Assembly (NCBI RefSeq): GCF_900110245.1
Contig: NZ_FOCZ01000001.1
Location: 434,001 to 498,000 of the forward strand
Direction of reading: 5' to 3'
Length of the DNA stretch: 64,000 nucleotides
Source: Niastella yeongjuensis
Lineage (GTDB): Bacteria > Bacteroidota > Bacteroidia > Chitinophagales > Chitinophagaceae
Positions within the stretch are counted from its first letter, which is position 1; every line of letters begins with the position of its first letter. Both the position numbers and the translations under genes were made by a program. The notes under the pieces are model-generated. The model searched no databases. It was not told the origin of the DNA and saw only the letters and a list, made by a program, of their open reading frames with translations. Shown one piece after another: positions 1-8,585 of this stretch.

Positions 1-140
1 AGCTTTGCGAACTGCGTAATATGATCACCGTAGGGTACCTGATCGTGAAATGCGCCGCCTTCCGCAAAGAAAGCCGTGGATTGCATTTCAATACCGACTA
101 TCCGTACAAGAGTACGCTGGTACAGAATATTGTTTTATAA
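1..140 (+). CDS. nadB: L-aspartate oxidase NadB, C-terminal fragment
   Basis: This is the 3' end of a gene cut by the left edge. The reading frame starts at base 3 and gives 45 residues before a TAA at 138-140. The end contains [15 protein letters not shown], the typical C-terminal motif (RxESRGxHxxxDYP) of L-aspartate oxidase, the flavoenzyme that makes iminoaspartate for NAD synthesis. Only the helical C-terminal domain is visible, so FAD-binding residues cannot be checked. Fumarate reductase/succinate dehydrogenase flavoproteins share the motif, but the short tail after DYP fits NadB better. Its stop overlaps the next start codon as TAATG, suggesting translational coupling. Confidence 0.8.
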   Translation, partial: LCELRNMITVGYLIVKCAAFRKESRGLHFNTDYPYKSTLVQNIVL

Positions 141-877
141 TGATGTCAACAATGAACAATCTGCAAGGCATGATCTTCGCGGCCGGCCTGGGTACCCGGT
201 TCAAACCCTGGACCGACAAACACCCCAAGGCATTGGCAGTAGTACATGGTAAAAGTTTGTTGCAGCACAATGTTGAGTACCTGCAACAATACGGCATTAC
301 CAATGTGGTAGTGAATGTGCATCATTTTGCCGACCAGATTGTCGATGCTATTGAAAAAAACAATGGCTGGGGCAGCCACATCACCATCAGCGACGAAACT
401 GATGAAGTACTGGAAACAGGTGGTGGCCTCAAAAAGGCAGCGCCCCTGTTCACTGCCGATACTATTGTTGTGATCAATGTAGATATATTAACGAATCTGG
501 ACCTGGGTAAACTCATTGCCTTTCACCGGCAAACAAACCCGGTTTCAACACTGGCAGTAACCAACAGAACCACCTCCCGGTATTTTTTATTCGATGAAGC
601 CAGCACCCTGTGCGGTTGGCGCAATATAAAAACCGGTGAGGAAAAAATAGCCCGTACAAACGCCACCTGCCTACCCAAAGCATTCAGTGGCATACATGTG
701 ATCAGTAAACAATTGTTTTCATTGATATCGCAGGAAGGAAAATTCTCTATGGTAGATGTATACCTCGATCTGGCCAGAACCCAAACTATAAAAGGGTTCG
801 ATCACAGCGGATCGCGATTTATTGATGTAGGCAAACCCGATTCGGTGGCAGAAGCGGAATTGTTATTCAGTAAATAG
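140..877 (+). CDS. Sugar-1-phosphate nucleotidyltransferase, MurU-like
   Basis: A 245-residue NTP transferase. The signature GLGTR is at residues 16-20, followed by K30, the LETGGGLKKA segment at 91-100 and the metal-binding NVDI with Asp115. These are features of the COG1208 family that joins NTP to sugar 1-phosphates. Length and motifs fit MurU (MurNAc-1-P uridylyltransferase, cell-wall recycling) as well as mannose/glucose-1-P transferases. The presence of an AmgK-like kinase 2.7 kb downstream favours MurU, but this is inference. I chose the ATG at 140 because it overlaps the nadB stop. The frame is open back to 50, but that part is nadB in another frame. ATGs at 143 and 152 are alternatives. 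Confidence 0.75.
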   Translation: MMSTMNNLQGMIFAAGLGTRFKPWTDKHPKALAVVHGKSLLQHNVEYLQQYGITNVVVNVHHFADQIVDAIEKNNGWGSHITISDETDEVLETGGGLKKAAPLFTADTIVVINVDILTNLDLGKLIAFHRQTNPVSTLAVTNRTTSRYFLFDEASTLCGWRNIKTGEEKIARTNATCLPKAFSGIHVISKQLFSLISQEGKFSMVDVYLDLARTQTIKGFDHSGSRFIDVGKPDSVAEAELLFSK

Positions 878-899
878 CAAAGCAATCGTTTGCGCTGCG

Positions 900-939
900 C
901 CCGCCGACTTCGTGCTGCCGAAGCTTTAGCGTAGGCGGG
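900..939. repeat. Intergenic CCCGCC...GGCGGG element, copy 1
   Basis: A 40-base element bounded by the inverted hexamers CCCGCC (900-905) and GGCGGG (934-939). Its right half, AGCTTTAGCGTAGGCGGG, recurs with one change at 61876-61893, where a shorter version of the same element lies between two genes. It sits between the nucleotidyltransferase and the next gene and has no T-run, so it is more likely a dispersed repeat than a terminator. Confidence 0.6.
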
Positions 940-1020
940 TAGCATCATATTATATTAAAAAATCATTACCCCGCTCCGCCACCGGTTCAATACAGTATCT
1001 TTATTCTTTAGATATTGAAC

Positions 1021-3468
1021 ATGAGTAAAATCCCATTCGCAGCCTTTTTAATTTCATTAGTTAGTGCCTCTGTAGCAATTGCACAACCAACTCCCTATAA
1101 TGCCAATACGCATGAACGGGTTACCCTTTCCAATGGATGGCATTTAACACCGGTTGGCCGGTCATTACCACTGGGCGATCTGCCATTGAACCTGGTTGTA
1201 TCACCTTCCAAAAAATACCTGGCAGTTACCAACAACGGTCAAAGCGTGCAATCCATACAACTCATCGATGCCAAGACCGATCAGGTATTGCACAGCGAAA
1301 TAATTCCCAAAAGCTGGTATGGGTTGAAGTTTTCTGCCGATGAAAAATTCCTGTATGCTTCCGGCGGAAACGACAACTGGATCCTGCAATATGCCATCAC
1401 CGATAAAAAGCTGGTGGCTGCCGACAGCATCAGGCTGGGCGACAAATGGCCCGTTAAAATCGCGCCTGCCGGCATTGAACTGGATGATGCAAAGAAATTG
1501 ATGTACGTAGTAACGCGGGAAAATAACAGCCTGTACATTGTTGACCTGGCCGCAAAAAAAGTAGTACAACGGATACAATTATCCGCTGAAGCCTATACCT
1601 GCCAGTTATCGCCCAATAAAAACGAACTGTACGTCTCCCTGTGGGGCGGCGACAAAGTAATGGTGTTCAATACCGCCAGCAAAACAATCACCGATTCCAT
1701 TGCAGTAGGCGACAATCCCAATGAGATCTGTCTTACCAAAAATGGCAAAAGACTGTATGTTGCCAATGCCAACGACAACTCGGTTTCAGTGATAGATGTG
1801 GCACAACGTAAAGTAATTGAAACGTTCAATACAGCTTTATACCCCAATGCGCCCAATGGTTCTACCACCAATGGACTGGCATTAAGCGCCAATGAAAAAA
1901 CATTGTACATCGCCAATGCCGATAATAACTGCCTGGCCGTATTCGATGTAAGCAAACCGGTAGCCAGTTCATCAAAAGGATTTATTCCTACCGGCTGGTA
2001 CCCTACAAGTGTAAAGGTGATCGGCAAAAAAATATATGTAGCCAACGGCAAAGGTTTTTCTTCCCTGGCCAACCCCGATGGGCCCAAGCCGGTTAAAACC
2101 CAGGAAGAAGTAAATTATCAACAGGGCGATAGCAAAAAGCCCACTGCCGTACAATACATTGCCGGTTTGTTCAAAGGCACGTTGAGCATTATCGACGAGC
2201 CGTCTGAACAACAAATGAGCAGCTATTCAAAAATGGTGTACGACAATACGCCTTACAACAAAGAAAAAGAACTGCAAACACAGGGTGAACCAGGCAATCC
2301 CATTCCCATGAAAATAGGCGATGCCTCCCCTATTAAATACGTGTTTTATGTGATCAAGGAAAACCGCACGTACGACCAGGTGCTGGGCGATATCACTACC
2401 GGCAATGGCGATCCCAAACTGGTTTTGTTTGGCGAAAAGATCACGCCGAACCTGCATGCCATCGCCAAAGAGTTTGTACTGCTGGATAATTTTTATGTTG
2501 ATGGCGAAGTAAGCGCCGATGGTCATAACTGGACCATGGGCGGCTATGCTACCGACTACCTCGAAAAAACATGGCCCACCAGCTATGGCGGCCGCGGTGG
2601 TACTTACTCGGCTGAAGGCAACCGGGAGATTGCCAACAATAAAAAAGGCTTTTTCTGGGACCATTGCAACCGGGCCGGTGTAAGCTATCGTACTTATGGC
2701 GAGTTTGCCGATAACTATAAACCCAACATCCCGGTTTTAAAAGATCACTTCTGTGCTTCTTATACCGGCTGGGACCTGGCTACCCGCGATACCGTTCGCT
2801 TTTACCAGTGGAAAAGAGATTTCGATTCCCTGTTGGCCAATAATCAACTGCCGCATTTCAACTCAGTTCGTTTTGGGAACGACCATACCGAAGGTTTACG
2901 TAAAGGCCGGCCAACGCCTTATGCGCACGTGGCCGATAACGACCTGGCCGTAGGTATGTTTATAGAATACCTGAGCCAAAGCCCCATTTGGAAAGAATGC
3001 GCCGTGTTTGTAATTGAAGACGATGCTCAAAATGGTGCCGACCATGTGGATGCGCACCGCAGCACAGCTTATGTTGCCGGTGGCCTGGTAAAACGCCGCT
3101 ATGTTGATCATACCATGTATTCCACTACCTCTATGCTTCGCACTATGGAACTGATCCTGGGCATTCCGCCAATGAGCCAGTACGATGCGGCAGCTACGCC
3201 TATGTTCCGTTGTTTTACCCCCACTGCTGATTTAACTCTGTTCAAATCACTGTCTTCCAACATTGACCTGAACGAGAAAAACGTGGCCCAGAATAAATGG
3301 CAGCAACGGTCTGAAGCGTTCAACCTGAAAAAAGAAGATGCCGTGCCCGATCTGGAATTCAACATTGTATTATGGCACGGCCTCAAAGGCGATAACATTC
3401 CCTTCCCTGGTCCCAAACGGGCAGCTTTTGTAAAGCTGAACAAGGAAGCTGACGGCGACGACGATTAA
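1021..3468 (+). CDS. Secreted YncE-like beta-propeller/phosphoesterase family protein
   Basis: An 815-residue exported protein with a signal peptide (MSKIPFAAFLISLVSASVAIA). Residues about 35-330 form YVTN/YncE-type propeller repeats (LYVANANDNSVSVIDV and similar). Residues about 430-740 match the phosphoesterase family that includes phospholipase C and acid phosphatases: KENRTYDQVLGD at 446-457, DGHNW at 500-504, EDDAQNGADHVDAHR at 666-680. Aspartates and histidines in these motifs probably bind metal. The substrate is unknown; this fusion is common in Bacteroidota. The tail is acidic (EADGDDD). A TTG two codons earlier is possible, but the ATG at 1021 starts the signal peptide. A near-consensus -7 element (TATCTTTA, 996-1003) precedes it, and a strong terminator follows, so it is probably monocistronic. 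Confidence 0.88.
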   Translation: MSKIPFAAFLISLVSASVAIAQPTPYNANTHERVTLSNGWHLTPVGRSLPLGDLPLNLVVSPSKKYLAVTNNGQSVQSIQLIDAKTDQVLHSEIIPKSWYGLKFSADEKFLYASGGNDNWILQYAITDKKLVAADSIRLGDKWPVKIAPAGIELDDAKKLMYVVTRENNSLYIVDLAAKKVVQRIQLSAEAYTCQLSPNKNELYVSLWGGDKVMVFNTASKTITDSIAVGDNPNEICLTKNGKRLYVANANDNSVSVIDVAQRKVIETFNTALYPNAPNGSTTNGLALSANEKTLYIANADNNCLAVFDVSKPVASSSKGFIPTGWYPTSVKVIGKKIYVANGKGFSSLANPDGPKPVKTQEEVNYQQGDSKKPTAVQYIAGLFKGTLSIIDEPSEQQMSSYSKMVYDNTPYNKEKELQTQGEPGNPIPMKIGDASPIKYVFYVIKENRTYDQVLGDITTGNGDPKLVLFGEKITPNLHAIAKEFVLLDNFYVDGEVSADGHNWTMGGYATDYLEKTWPTSYGGRGGTYSAEGNREIANNKKGFFWDHCNRAGVSYRTYGEFADNYKPNIPVLKDHFCASYTGWDLATRDTVRFYQWKRDFDSLLANNQLPHFNSVRFGNDHTEGLRKGRPTPYAHVADNDLAVGMFIEYLSQSPIWKECAVFVIEDDAQNGADHVDAHRSTAYVAGGLVKRRYVDHTMYSTTSMLRTMELILGIPPMSQYDAAATPMFRCFTPTADLTLFKSLSSNIDLNEKNVAQNKWQQRSEAFNLKKEDAVPDLEFNIVLWHGLKGDNIPFPGPKRAAFVKLNKEADGDDD

Positions 3469-3489
3469 GCATTTATTCAGATATGAAGT

Positions 3490-3523
3490 AGAAAGGGCCC
3501 GGGTGTATTCCCGGGCCCTTTCT
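3490..3523 (+). terminator. Strong rho-independent terminator-like hairpin
   Basis: A perfect 14-bp stem (AGAAAGGGCCCGGG, 3490-3503, with its complement at 3510-3523) around a six-base loop, starting 21 bases after the phosphoesterase stop. The T-tract after it is weak, but the stem is very GC-rich and could stop transcription from either side. Confidence 0.8.
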
Positions 3524-3605
3524 GTATTGTCTTTGGGGAAAATTTATGCGGTATTATGCACCCGGCCAGCAGTTATTAGTTTACTTTTACCGACCTAATA
3601 ACACT

Positions 3606-5069
3606 ATGCAATCAATAATCGACGGAATCAATAAGCTCTACAGCGAGTGGAGCGGCGCTGCCTGTGAACGTATAGAAATTCTACCTCAATCCGGCTCAGA
3701 CAGGCGTTATTTTCGTATCCATGCCCCAAAAGGGACTGCCATAGCCACCCATGGCCATAACATTCCAGAAAATGAAACCTTCCTGTATTTCTCCCAACAT
3801 TTTTATAACCAACAGCTTCCGGTTCCGGAGATCTATGCGCTGGGAGATGATAAGACCATTTACCTGCAGCAGGACTTTGGCGATGTTTCTTTGTTGAACC
3901 GCCTCGAAGCAGAAGGCTTTACCGATAACATATATGATCTTTTTAAAAAGAGCCTGCACCAACTGGCCCTGTTACAGATAAAAGGCCACGAGGGGCTCGA
4001 TTATACCCGCTGCCTTACCAACCAGGAATTTGGCAAACAGGCTATTATGGCCGACCTGCTGTACTTCAAATATTATTTCCTGGATGCGTTGCGTAAACCA
4101 TACGACAAGCAAAAACTGATCGATGATTTTGAAGCGTTGAGCACTTACCTCACGCATACAGAATATAAATACTTTATGTTCCGCGACTTTCAAAGCCGCA
4201 ACATTCTGGTATCGTCTGATGATACGGTACACTTTATCGATTACCAGGGTGGTATGCAGGGTGCTCCGCAGTACGATGTAGCCAGTATCATCTGGCAGGC
4301 ACGCGCCAACCTCCCCGATGACTGGAAGGACCGCCTGCTGAACGATTACATCAACTCTTTTGAACACATAGTAAATGAGCAGGTTAACCGCGACCTGTTC
4401 AAAAGCCAGTACAATGGGTATGTGCTCATCAGACTGTTACAGGTGCTGGGGGCTTATGGCTTCCGGGGGTTGTTTGAACGCAAAGCACAATTCCTGACCA
4501 GTATTCCACAAGCCCTCAAAAATTTGCGCTCGTTCATCAACGACCAAAGTCTGGGTATTGCCGTACCGGAATTCAGCAAAGTGTTACAGCTGTGTGTAAG
4601 TGATGAGATCATCGACCGGTTCACCCCATTAATTGCAGATGATGAAACGCCGCTGGTAGTGAAGGTGCACAGTTTTTCCTTCAAAAAAGGCATTCCCGGA
4701 GATCCATCCGGCAACGGTGGCGGCTATGTATTTGACTGCCGCGGTATTTTAAATCCGGGCCGCATAGACCAATTCAAATCACAAACTGGTCGCGATAAAG
4801 GGGTTAAGGATTACCTGGAACAACAAACCCGCATGACGGAGTTCCTGAACAGCGTGTTCGACATTGTCGACATCTCGGTGGAAGATTATATTCGTCGTGG
4901 TTTTGACAGCCTTAGTGTAAGTTTTGGCTGTACGGGTGGCCAGCACCGCAGCGTGTATGCAGCCGATGCCCTGGCCCGTCACCTGCGCAACAAGTTCAAG
5001 GTTAAAGTTGAGTTGAAACATGTGGAGCAGGAAGCAAAGAACTGGGTAAACGGGGAAAAGAAAGCATAA
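3606..5069 (+). CDS. AmgK-like anomeric sugar kinase fused to RapZ C-terminal domain
   Basis: A 487-residue two-domain protein. Residues about 1-330 resemble COG3178, the aminoglycoside-phosphotransferase-fold kinases that include AmgK (MurNAc/GlcNAc 1-kinase): SGSDRRYFR at 29-37 for the nucleotide loop, FRDFQSRN with catalytic Asp194 and Asn199, and IDYQ with metal-binding Asp212. Residues about 350-480 match the RapZ C-terminal domain: VHSFSFKKGIPGDPSGN, VFDCRGILNPG, and GCTGGQHRS at 441-449. In E. coli this domain binds glucosamine-6-phosphate and small RNAs. The RapZ Walker-type kinase domain is replaced here by the AmgK-like one. I chose ATG 3606; the frame is open to 3546 but the added residues look non-native. 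The job is probably cell-wall amino-sugar salvage with a built-in sensor (inference). Confidence 0.85.
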   Translation: MQSIIDGINKLYSEWSGAACERIEILPQSGSDRRYFRIHAPKGTAIATHGHNIPENETFLYFSQHFYNQQLPVPEIYALGDDKTIYLQQDFGDVSLLNRLEAEGFTDNIYDLFKKSLHQLALLQIKGHEGLDYTRCLTNQEFGKQAIMADLLYFKYYFLDALRKPYDKQKLIDDFEALSTYLTHTEYKYFMFRDFQSRNILVSSDDTVHFIDYQGGMQGAPQYDVASIIWQARANLPDDWKDRLLNDYINSFEHIVNEQVNRDLFKSQYNGYVLIRLLQVLGAYGFRGLFERKAQFLTSIPQALKNLRSFINDQSLGIAVPEFSKVLQLCVSDEIIDRFTPLIADDETPLVVKVHSFSFKKGIPGDPSGNGGGYVFDCRGILNPGRIDQFKSQTGRDKGVKDYLEQQTRMTEFLNSVFDIVDISVEDYIRRGFDSLSVSFGCTGGQHRSVYAADALARHLRNKFKVKVELKHVEQEAKNWVNGEKKA

Positions 5070-5154
5070 AGATTCACGCTCAAACAAAATGCCCATTACA
5101 GACGTTAACTGTATTTGTCTTAAGCTTTTAGCTTTAGGCTTACACCTGTAATTG

Positions 5155-5162
5155 TATCTTTG
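5155..5162 (+). promoter_or_regulatory. Bacteroidota -7 element (TATCTTTG) abutting a start codon
   Basis: TATCTTTG matches TAnnTTTG. CTTTAGG (5132-5138) lies about 17-19 bases upstream as a weak -33. The ATG at 5169 begins only seven bases after the box, which places the expected transcription start on or next to the start codon. Confidence 0.55.
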
Positions 5163-5168
5163 CAGCCC

Positions 5169-6053
5169 ATGTATTATCTAGTTTACGGTTTATTGTACCT
5201 GGTGTCGTTGTTACCCCTGCGTGTATTATATCTCTTGTCAGATGGCCTTTATTTGTTTGTATACCGCATTTTTGGTTATCGCCGCCAGGTGGTTATGGAG
5301 AACCTGCAATTGGTGTTTCCTGAAAAAACGTTGGCTGAACGCAAAAAGATCGCCAGCAAATTCTACCATAATTTTATCGATACTTTCATCGAGACCATTA
5401 AAATGGTGTCGGCCAGTGACAGCTATATAAAAAAACGGGTAAGTGGAAATTGGGAAGTGTTGAACGACCTGCATAAAACCGGGCGCAGTTGTCAGGTGCA
5501 CCTGGGCCACACTTTTAATTGGGAATGGGCTAACCTCGCCTGCGCTAAAGAAGTTAATTATACTTTCCTGGGAGTGTATATGCCCATTAAAAATCAGGCG
5601 TTTGATCGCCTGTTCAAAAAGATCCGCTCAAAATCCGGTTCCGTTTTAATACCTGCTACAGAAATGCGCAAGTCTATGATGCACTGGCGCCACGAGCAAT
5701 ACTGCATTGGACTGGTGGCCGATCAGGCGCCATCAAATCCGGATAAATGTTTTTGGCTGAGCTTTTTCGGAAAGATCACGCCATTTGTCAATGGCCCCGA
5801 AACCGGCGCACATGCCGGTAATATTCCGGTTGTATTCGCCAATATAGAAAAGCCACGCCGTGGTTATTACAAAGTTGTATTAACGCTGGCTGAAGACCAA
5901 CCCGCCTCCCTGCCCAAGGGACAACTTACTTTACGGTATGCCCGGTACCTTGAAAATGTTATCAGGCAACAACCCGATATGTGGCTGTGGAGCCACCGCC
6001 GCTGGAAACGCGAATGGAAAGAAGAATACAACAAATTGGTAGTTCATGATTAA
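5169..6053 (+). CDS. Lysophospholipid/lipid A acyltransferase, LpxL/HtrB family
   Basis: A 294-residue inner-membrane acyltransferase of the LpxL/LpxM (HtrB) family, which adds secondary acyl chains to lipid A or related lipids. The N-terminus is a membrane anchor (YYLVYGLLYLVSLLPLRVLYLL). The catalytic H-x4-D/E motif is GHTFNWEW with His114 and Glu119, followed by the ADQAPSNPDK segment and the RYARYLENVIRQQPDMWLWSHRRWK end that is diagnostic for the family. Length is normal. The ATG at 5169 is chosen over a TTG at 5160 that lies within the promoter box. It stands alone between the kinase gene and a long spacer. Confidence 0.88.
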   Translation: MYYLVYGLLYLVSLLPLRVLYLLSDGLYLFVYRIFGYRRQVVMENLQLVFPEKTLAERKKIASKFYHNFIDTFIETIKMVSASDSYIKKRVSGNWEVLNDLHKTGRSCQVHLGHTFNWEWANLACAKEVNYTFLGVYMPIKNQAFDRLFKKIRSKSGSVLIPATEMRKSMMHWRHEQYCIGLVADQAPSNPDKCFWLSFFGKITPFVNGPETGAHAGNIPVVFANIEKPRRGYYKVVLTLAEDQPASLPKGQLTLRYARYLENVIRQQPDMWLWSHRRWKREWKEEYNKLVVHD

Positions 6054-6386
6054 GATCAGTTTTTTCAACTACAATTCGTTGCTGAATTAATAAAAAATTC
6101 ACGTTGCAAAGTTTTAAGTACTAACGTTCATCAGGAAGAAACAGCATAACTCTTAATCCTGATCAATTTCTGTTTAGGGTTATAACAGTAACAATAACGA
6201 ATAGGGTAAATGAGCAGATTTAACATTGCAGGATAAAAATGAATATATTAATTTTGGTTAAGGTCCCGGAAAAGCAGAGCTGGGCCTGATTAGTCAGTGC
6301 ACAATTGAATCTTACCAGTATCCCATCAATAGCAACTACAGGAATTCTTGCCCTACCCTTTTCCTCACATTAAACCCTTAACCATT
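6054..6386 (+). other. Spacer upstream of the LuxR-type regulator, with a promoter
   Basis: About 330 bases without a convincing gene. It contains a loose inverted repeat (ATCAGGA near 6130 and TCCTGAT near 6157) and a good -7 element TAATTTTG at 6249-6256 with TTG (6226-6228) 20 bases upstream. This predicts a 5' leader of about 125 bases for the regulator gene. I see no known riboswitch. Confidence 0.5.
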
Positions 6387-7049
6387 ATGCTTAAGACTAA
6401 TGCAAGCGTGGCTGTTGTAAATGACCACATTCTGCTACGCAACGGACTTGCCAATCTAATCCGGGGCCTCGAAACCTACGCTATTCTTTTTGAGGCCAAC
6501 AATGGAAAAGATTTTATCAAACAATTACAACCCAGGTACTTACAGGAAGTTGTTGTACAAGACATCACCATGCCGGAAAGAGATGGTTACGAAACAGCCC
6601 TTTGGCTAAAACGTAATTATCCCGGTATCAAGATCCTTGCCTTATCGCAGTACGATAACGAGCATTCGATCATCAGGATGATGAGAAACGGCAGTAAAGG
6701 TTATATATTGAAAGATATTGACCCCCTGCAGTTTCGACGGGTGCTCGATTCGCTTTTGCGAAAAGGTTTTTTTTACTCAGAGTTGATCACCGGTAAACTC
6801 ATTCATGCTGTTAGTCAATTAGATGAATCTGATGAAGCACTAAAAAGCATTGTTTCACTGAACGCACGTGAAATTGATTTTCTGAAATTCGTTTGCTCGG
6901 AAATGACCTATAAGGAAATAGCAGAAAAAATGTTCCTTAGCGCCCGCACTATCGACGGCTATCGCGACGCTTTATTTGAAAAGTTGAATGTTAAAAGCAG
7001 GGTAGGCCTGGTATTATTTGCCATCAAGAATAATATTGTACACGTATAG
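6387..7049 (+). CDS. Response regulator, NarL/LuxR type (orphan)
   Basis: A 220-residue response regulator. The receiver domain (1-125) keeps Asp13 of the acidic pair (the neighbour is Asn12 instead of Asp), the phospho-acceptor Asp59 in VQDITMPERDG, and a Lys in GSKGYILKDI. The LuxR-type helix-turn-helix covers about 160-220 (LNAREIDFLKF, MTYKEIAEKMFLSARTIDGY). No histidine kinase is next to it, so its partner is elsewhere. A TTG at 6348 would add 13 residues, but the ATG at 6387 gives the expected receiver start. A terminator follows. Confidence 0.88.
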   Translation: MLKTNASVAVVNDHILLRNGLANLIRGLETYAILFEANNGKDFIKQLQPRYLQEVVVQDITMPERDGYETALWLKRNYPGIKILALSQYDNEHSIIRMMRNGSKGYILKDIDPLQFRRVLDSLLRKGFFYSELITGKLIHAVSQLDESDEALKSIVSLNAREIDFLKFVCSEMTYKEIAEKMFLSARTIDGYRDALFEKLNVKSRVGLVLFAIKNNIVHV

Positions 7050-7081
7050 CTTCAGACAAATCAGTTATGTTAGTCAGTAGT

Positions 7082-7121
7082 GAAATGAGTCAGTAGTAGG
7101 GCTGACTCATTTCGCTTTTTT
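7082..7121 (+). terminator. Rho-independent terminator after the response regulator
   Basis: A perfect 12-bp stem (GAAATGAGTCAG at 7082-7093, complement at 7102-7113) with an eight-base loop, then CG-C and six Ts (7116-7121). It separates this gene from the convergent MBL gene ending at 7143. Confidence 0.85.
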
Positions 7122-7142
7122 GACTGACATACTATGGTTCAA

Positions 7143-8549
7143 CTAGTTTAATACACTACTATCTTTCACTATTTCAATGCCTTGCTGTAAACGAATGGCA
7201 TTGAAACCGCCCAATACATTTCGCAGGTTGTGAATGCCCTGCCGCTTCATCAACGACGCTGCAATTACACTACGGTAACCACTGCCGCAATAGACGTATA
7301 AATTCTGGTTCTCTTCAATATTGGCCATAGAACCGGGATCGGTCAGTTCATTTAAAGGAATGTTCACGGCACCGCGGATATGACCATCTGCAAATTCGGT
7401 TTCGCGCCGTACGTCTACCGGGACCAGGTGATCATCGTAAGGCAGGTCCATAGCCAATTCATCTGCTTCTACATCTATGATGAGGTCTACTTCTTCACCG
7501 GCATTGCGCCAGGCTTCTACTCCACCGGCCAGGTAACCATGTATTTGCGAAAAACCAACACGTGCTAACCGCACCACGCTTTCTTTTTCCTGTCCTTCAT
7601 CAGTTACCAGCACAATGGGTTTATCGAATGGCAATAAACTTCCGGCCCATTCGGCAAAGCGGCCTTCTAAACCGATGCTGATAGAACCGGGTACAAAGCC
7701 TTTGGTAAATTCACCGGCGCTTCTGGTATCGAGCAGGATATTGTCTTCATTGGTCAGCCACTTCTTAAGATCGGCCACGCTCAAAGGAGTTAGCGCCGTC
7801 TCTAAGATCTTCTCAAGGCTATCGTAGCCCTCTTTATTGATTTTTGCATTGATGGGGAAGTACGAGGGAGCGGCCGGTAAATCGGCTAATACGGCCTTTA
7901 TGAACTCGTCTTTCGTTTGGGGCTGCAGGGCATAGTTATTTTGCTTTTCCTCCCCTATGGTGCTTGAAGTGCCGGGTCCCAGGTTCTTACCACAATTGCT
8001 CCCAGGGCCATGGGCCGGGTATACAATTACATCATCGGGCAACGTGGCGATCTTTTGGCTTAAGGAATCAAACAGCATAGAAGCCAGGTCGTACTTGTCT
8101 AAATTGCCGCTGCTAAGGTCGGGTCGGCCAACTTCACCTACAAAAAGGGTATCGCCGGTAAATACCGCCTGGGCTTTACCGGTTTCATCGTGCAGCAGGT
8201 AACAGGTGCTTTCAATGGTATGGCCGGGCGTATGCAATACTTCGATAGACGCCTTGCCTAATGGAAAGCTTTCTCCGTCTTTTGCCAGGTGTATGGGGAA
8301 ATTGGTTTCTGTTTTAGGACCGTAAACAATGGGCGCACCGGTAGCTTTTTGCAGATCGAGGTGGCCGCTTACAAAATCGGCGTGAAAATGGGTTTCAAAG
8401 ATGTATTTGATCTCAGCATTCCGTTCCCGGGCAAGCTGAACATAACTGTCAATGTCCCTAAGGGGGTCAACTATAGCCGCAACACCATCACTTTCAATGT
8501 AATAGGCTGCTTCACTTAAACAGCCGGTATACAGTTGCTTTATAAACAT
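7143..8549 (-). CDS. MBL-fold hydrolase with two rhodanese domains (persulfide dioxygenase-like)
   Basis: A 468-residue cytoplasmic protein. The metallo-beta-lactamase domain (1-240) has THFHADFVSGH (His54, His56, Asp58, His63), HTPGHT and FTGDTLFVGEVGRPDL, as in ETHE1-type persulfide dioxygenases. Two rhodanese domains follow. The first (about 265-355) reads VLVTDEGQ where the active Cys should be and is probably inactive. The second (about 370-460) keeps Cys421 in YVYCGSGYRS. The likely role is oxidation and transfer of sulfane sulfur. The gene follows an ArsR-type regulator on the same strand and has its own -7 box at 8567-8574. Sulfur-responsive control by that regulator is a reasonable inference. 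Confidence 0.88.
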   Translation of the reverse strand: MFIKQLYTGCLSEAAYYIESDGVAAIVDPLRDIDSYVQLARERNAEIKYIFETHFHADFVSGHLDLQKATGAPIVYGPKTETNFPIHLAKDGESFPLGKASIEVLHTPGHTIESTCYLLHDETGKAQAVFTGDTLFVGEVGRPDLSSGNLDKYDLASMLFDSLSQKIATLPDDVIVYPAHGPGSNCGKNLGPGTSSTIGEEKQNNYALQPQTKDEFIKAVLADLPAAPSYFPINAKINKEGYDSLEKILETALTPLSVADLKKWLTNEDNILLDTRSAGEFTKGFVPGSISIGLEGRFAEWAGSLLPFDKPIVLVTDEGQEKESVVRLARVGFSQIHGYLAGGVEAWRNAGEEVDLIIDVEADELAMDLPYDDHLVPVDVRRETEFADGHIRGAVNIPLNELTDPGSMANIEENQNLYVYCGSGYRSVIAASLMKRQGIHNLRNVLGGFNAIRLQQGIEIVKDSSVLN

Positions 8550-8566
8550 GTAGTCTTATTTTGGTG

Positions 8567-8574
8567 CAAAGGTA
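8567..8574 (-). promoter_or_regulatory. -7 promoter element of the MBL/rhodanese gene
   Basis: On the minus strand this reads TACCTTTG (TAnnTTTG), 17 bases upstream of the ATG at 8549. It implies that the gene can be transcribed separately from the ArsR-type regulator gene upstream. Confidence 0.55.
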
Positions 8575-8585
8575 TACCATAACAA

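Noticed and set aside
50-139. N-terminal extension of the nucleotidyltransferase frame
   Set aside because: It lies inside nadB in another frame and has no family similarity; the ATG at 140 fits the NTP-transferase start.
1593-2087. Minus-strand frame of about 164 codons inside the propeller gene
   Set aside because: It is a shadow of the coding pattern of the YVTN repeats, with no start signal or known fold.
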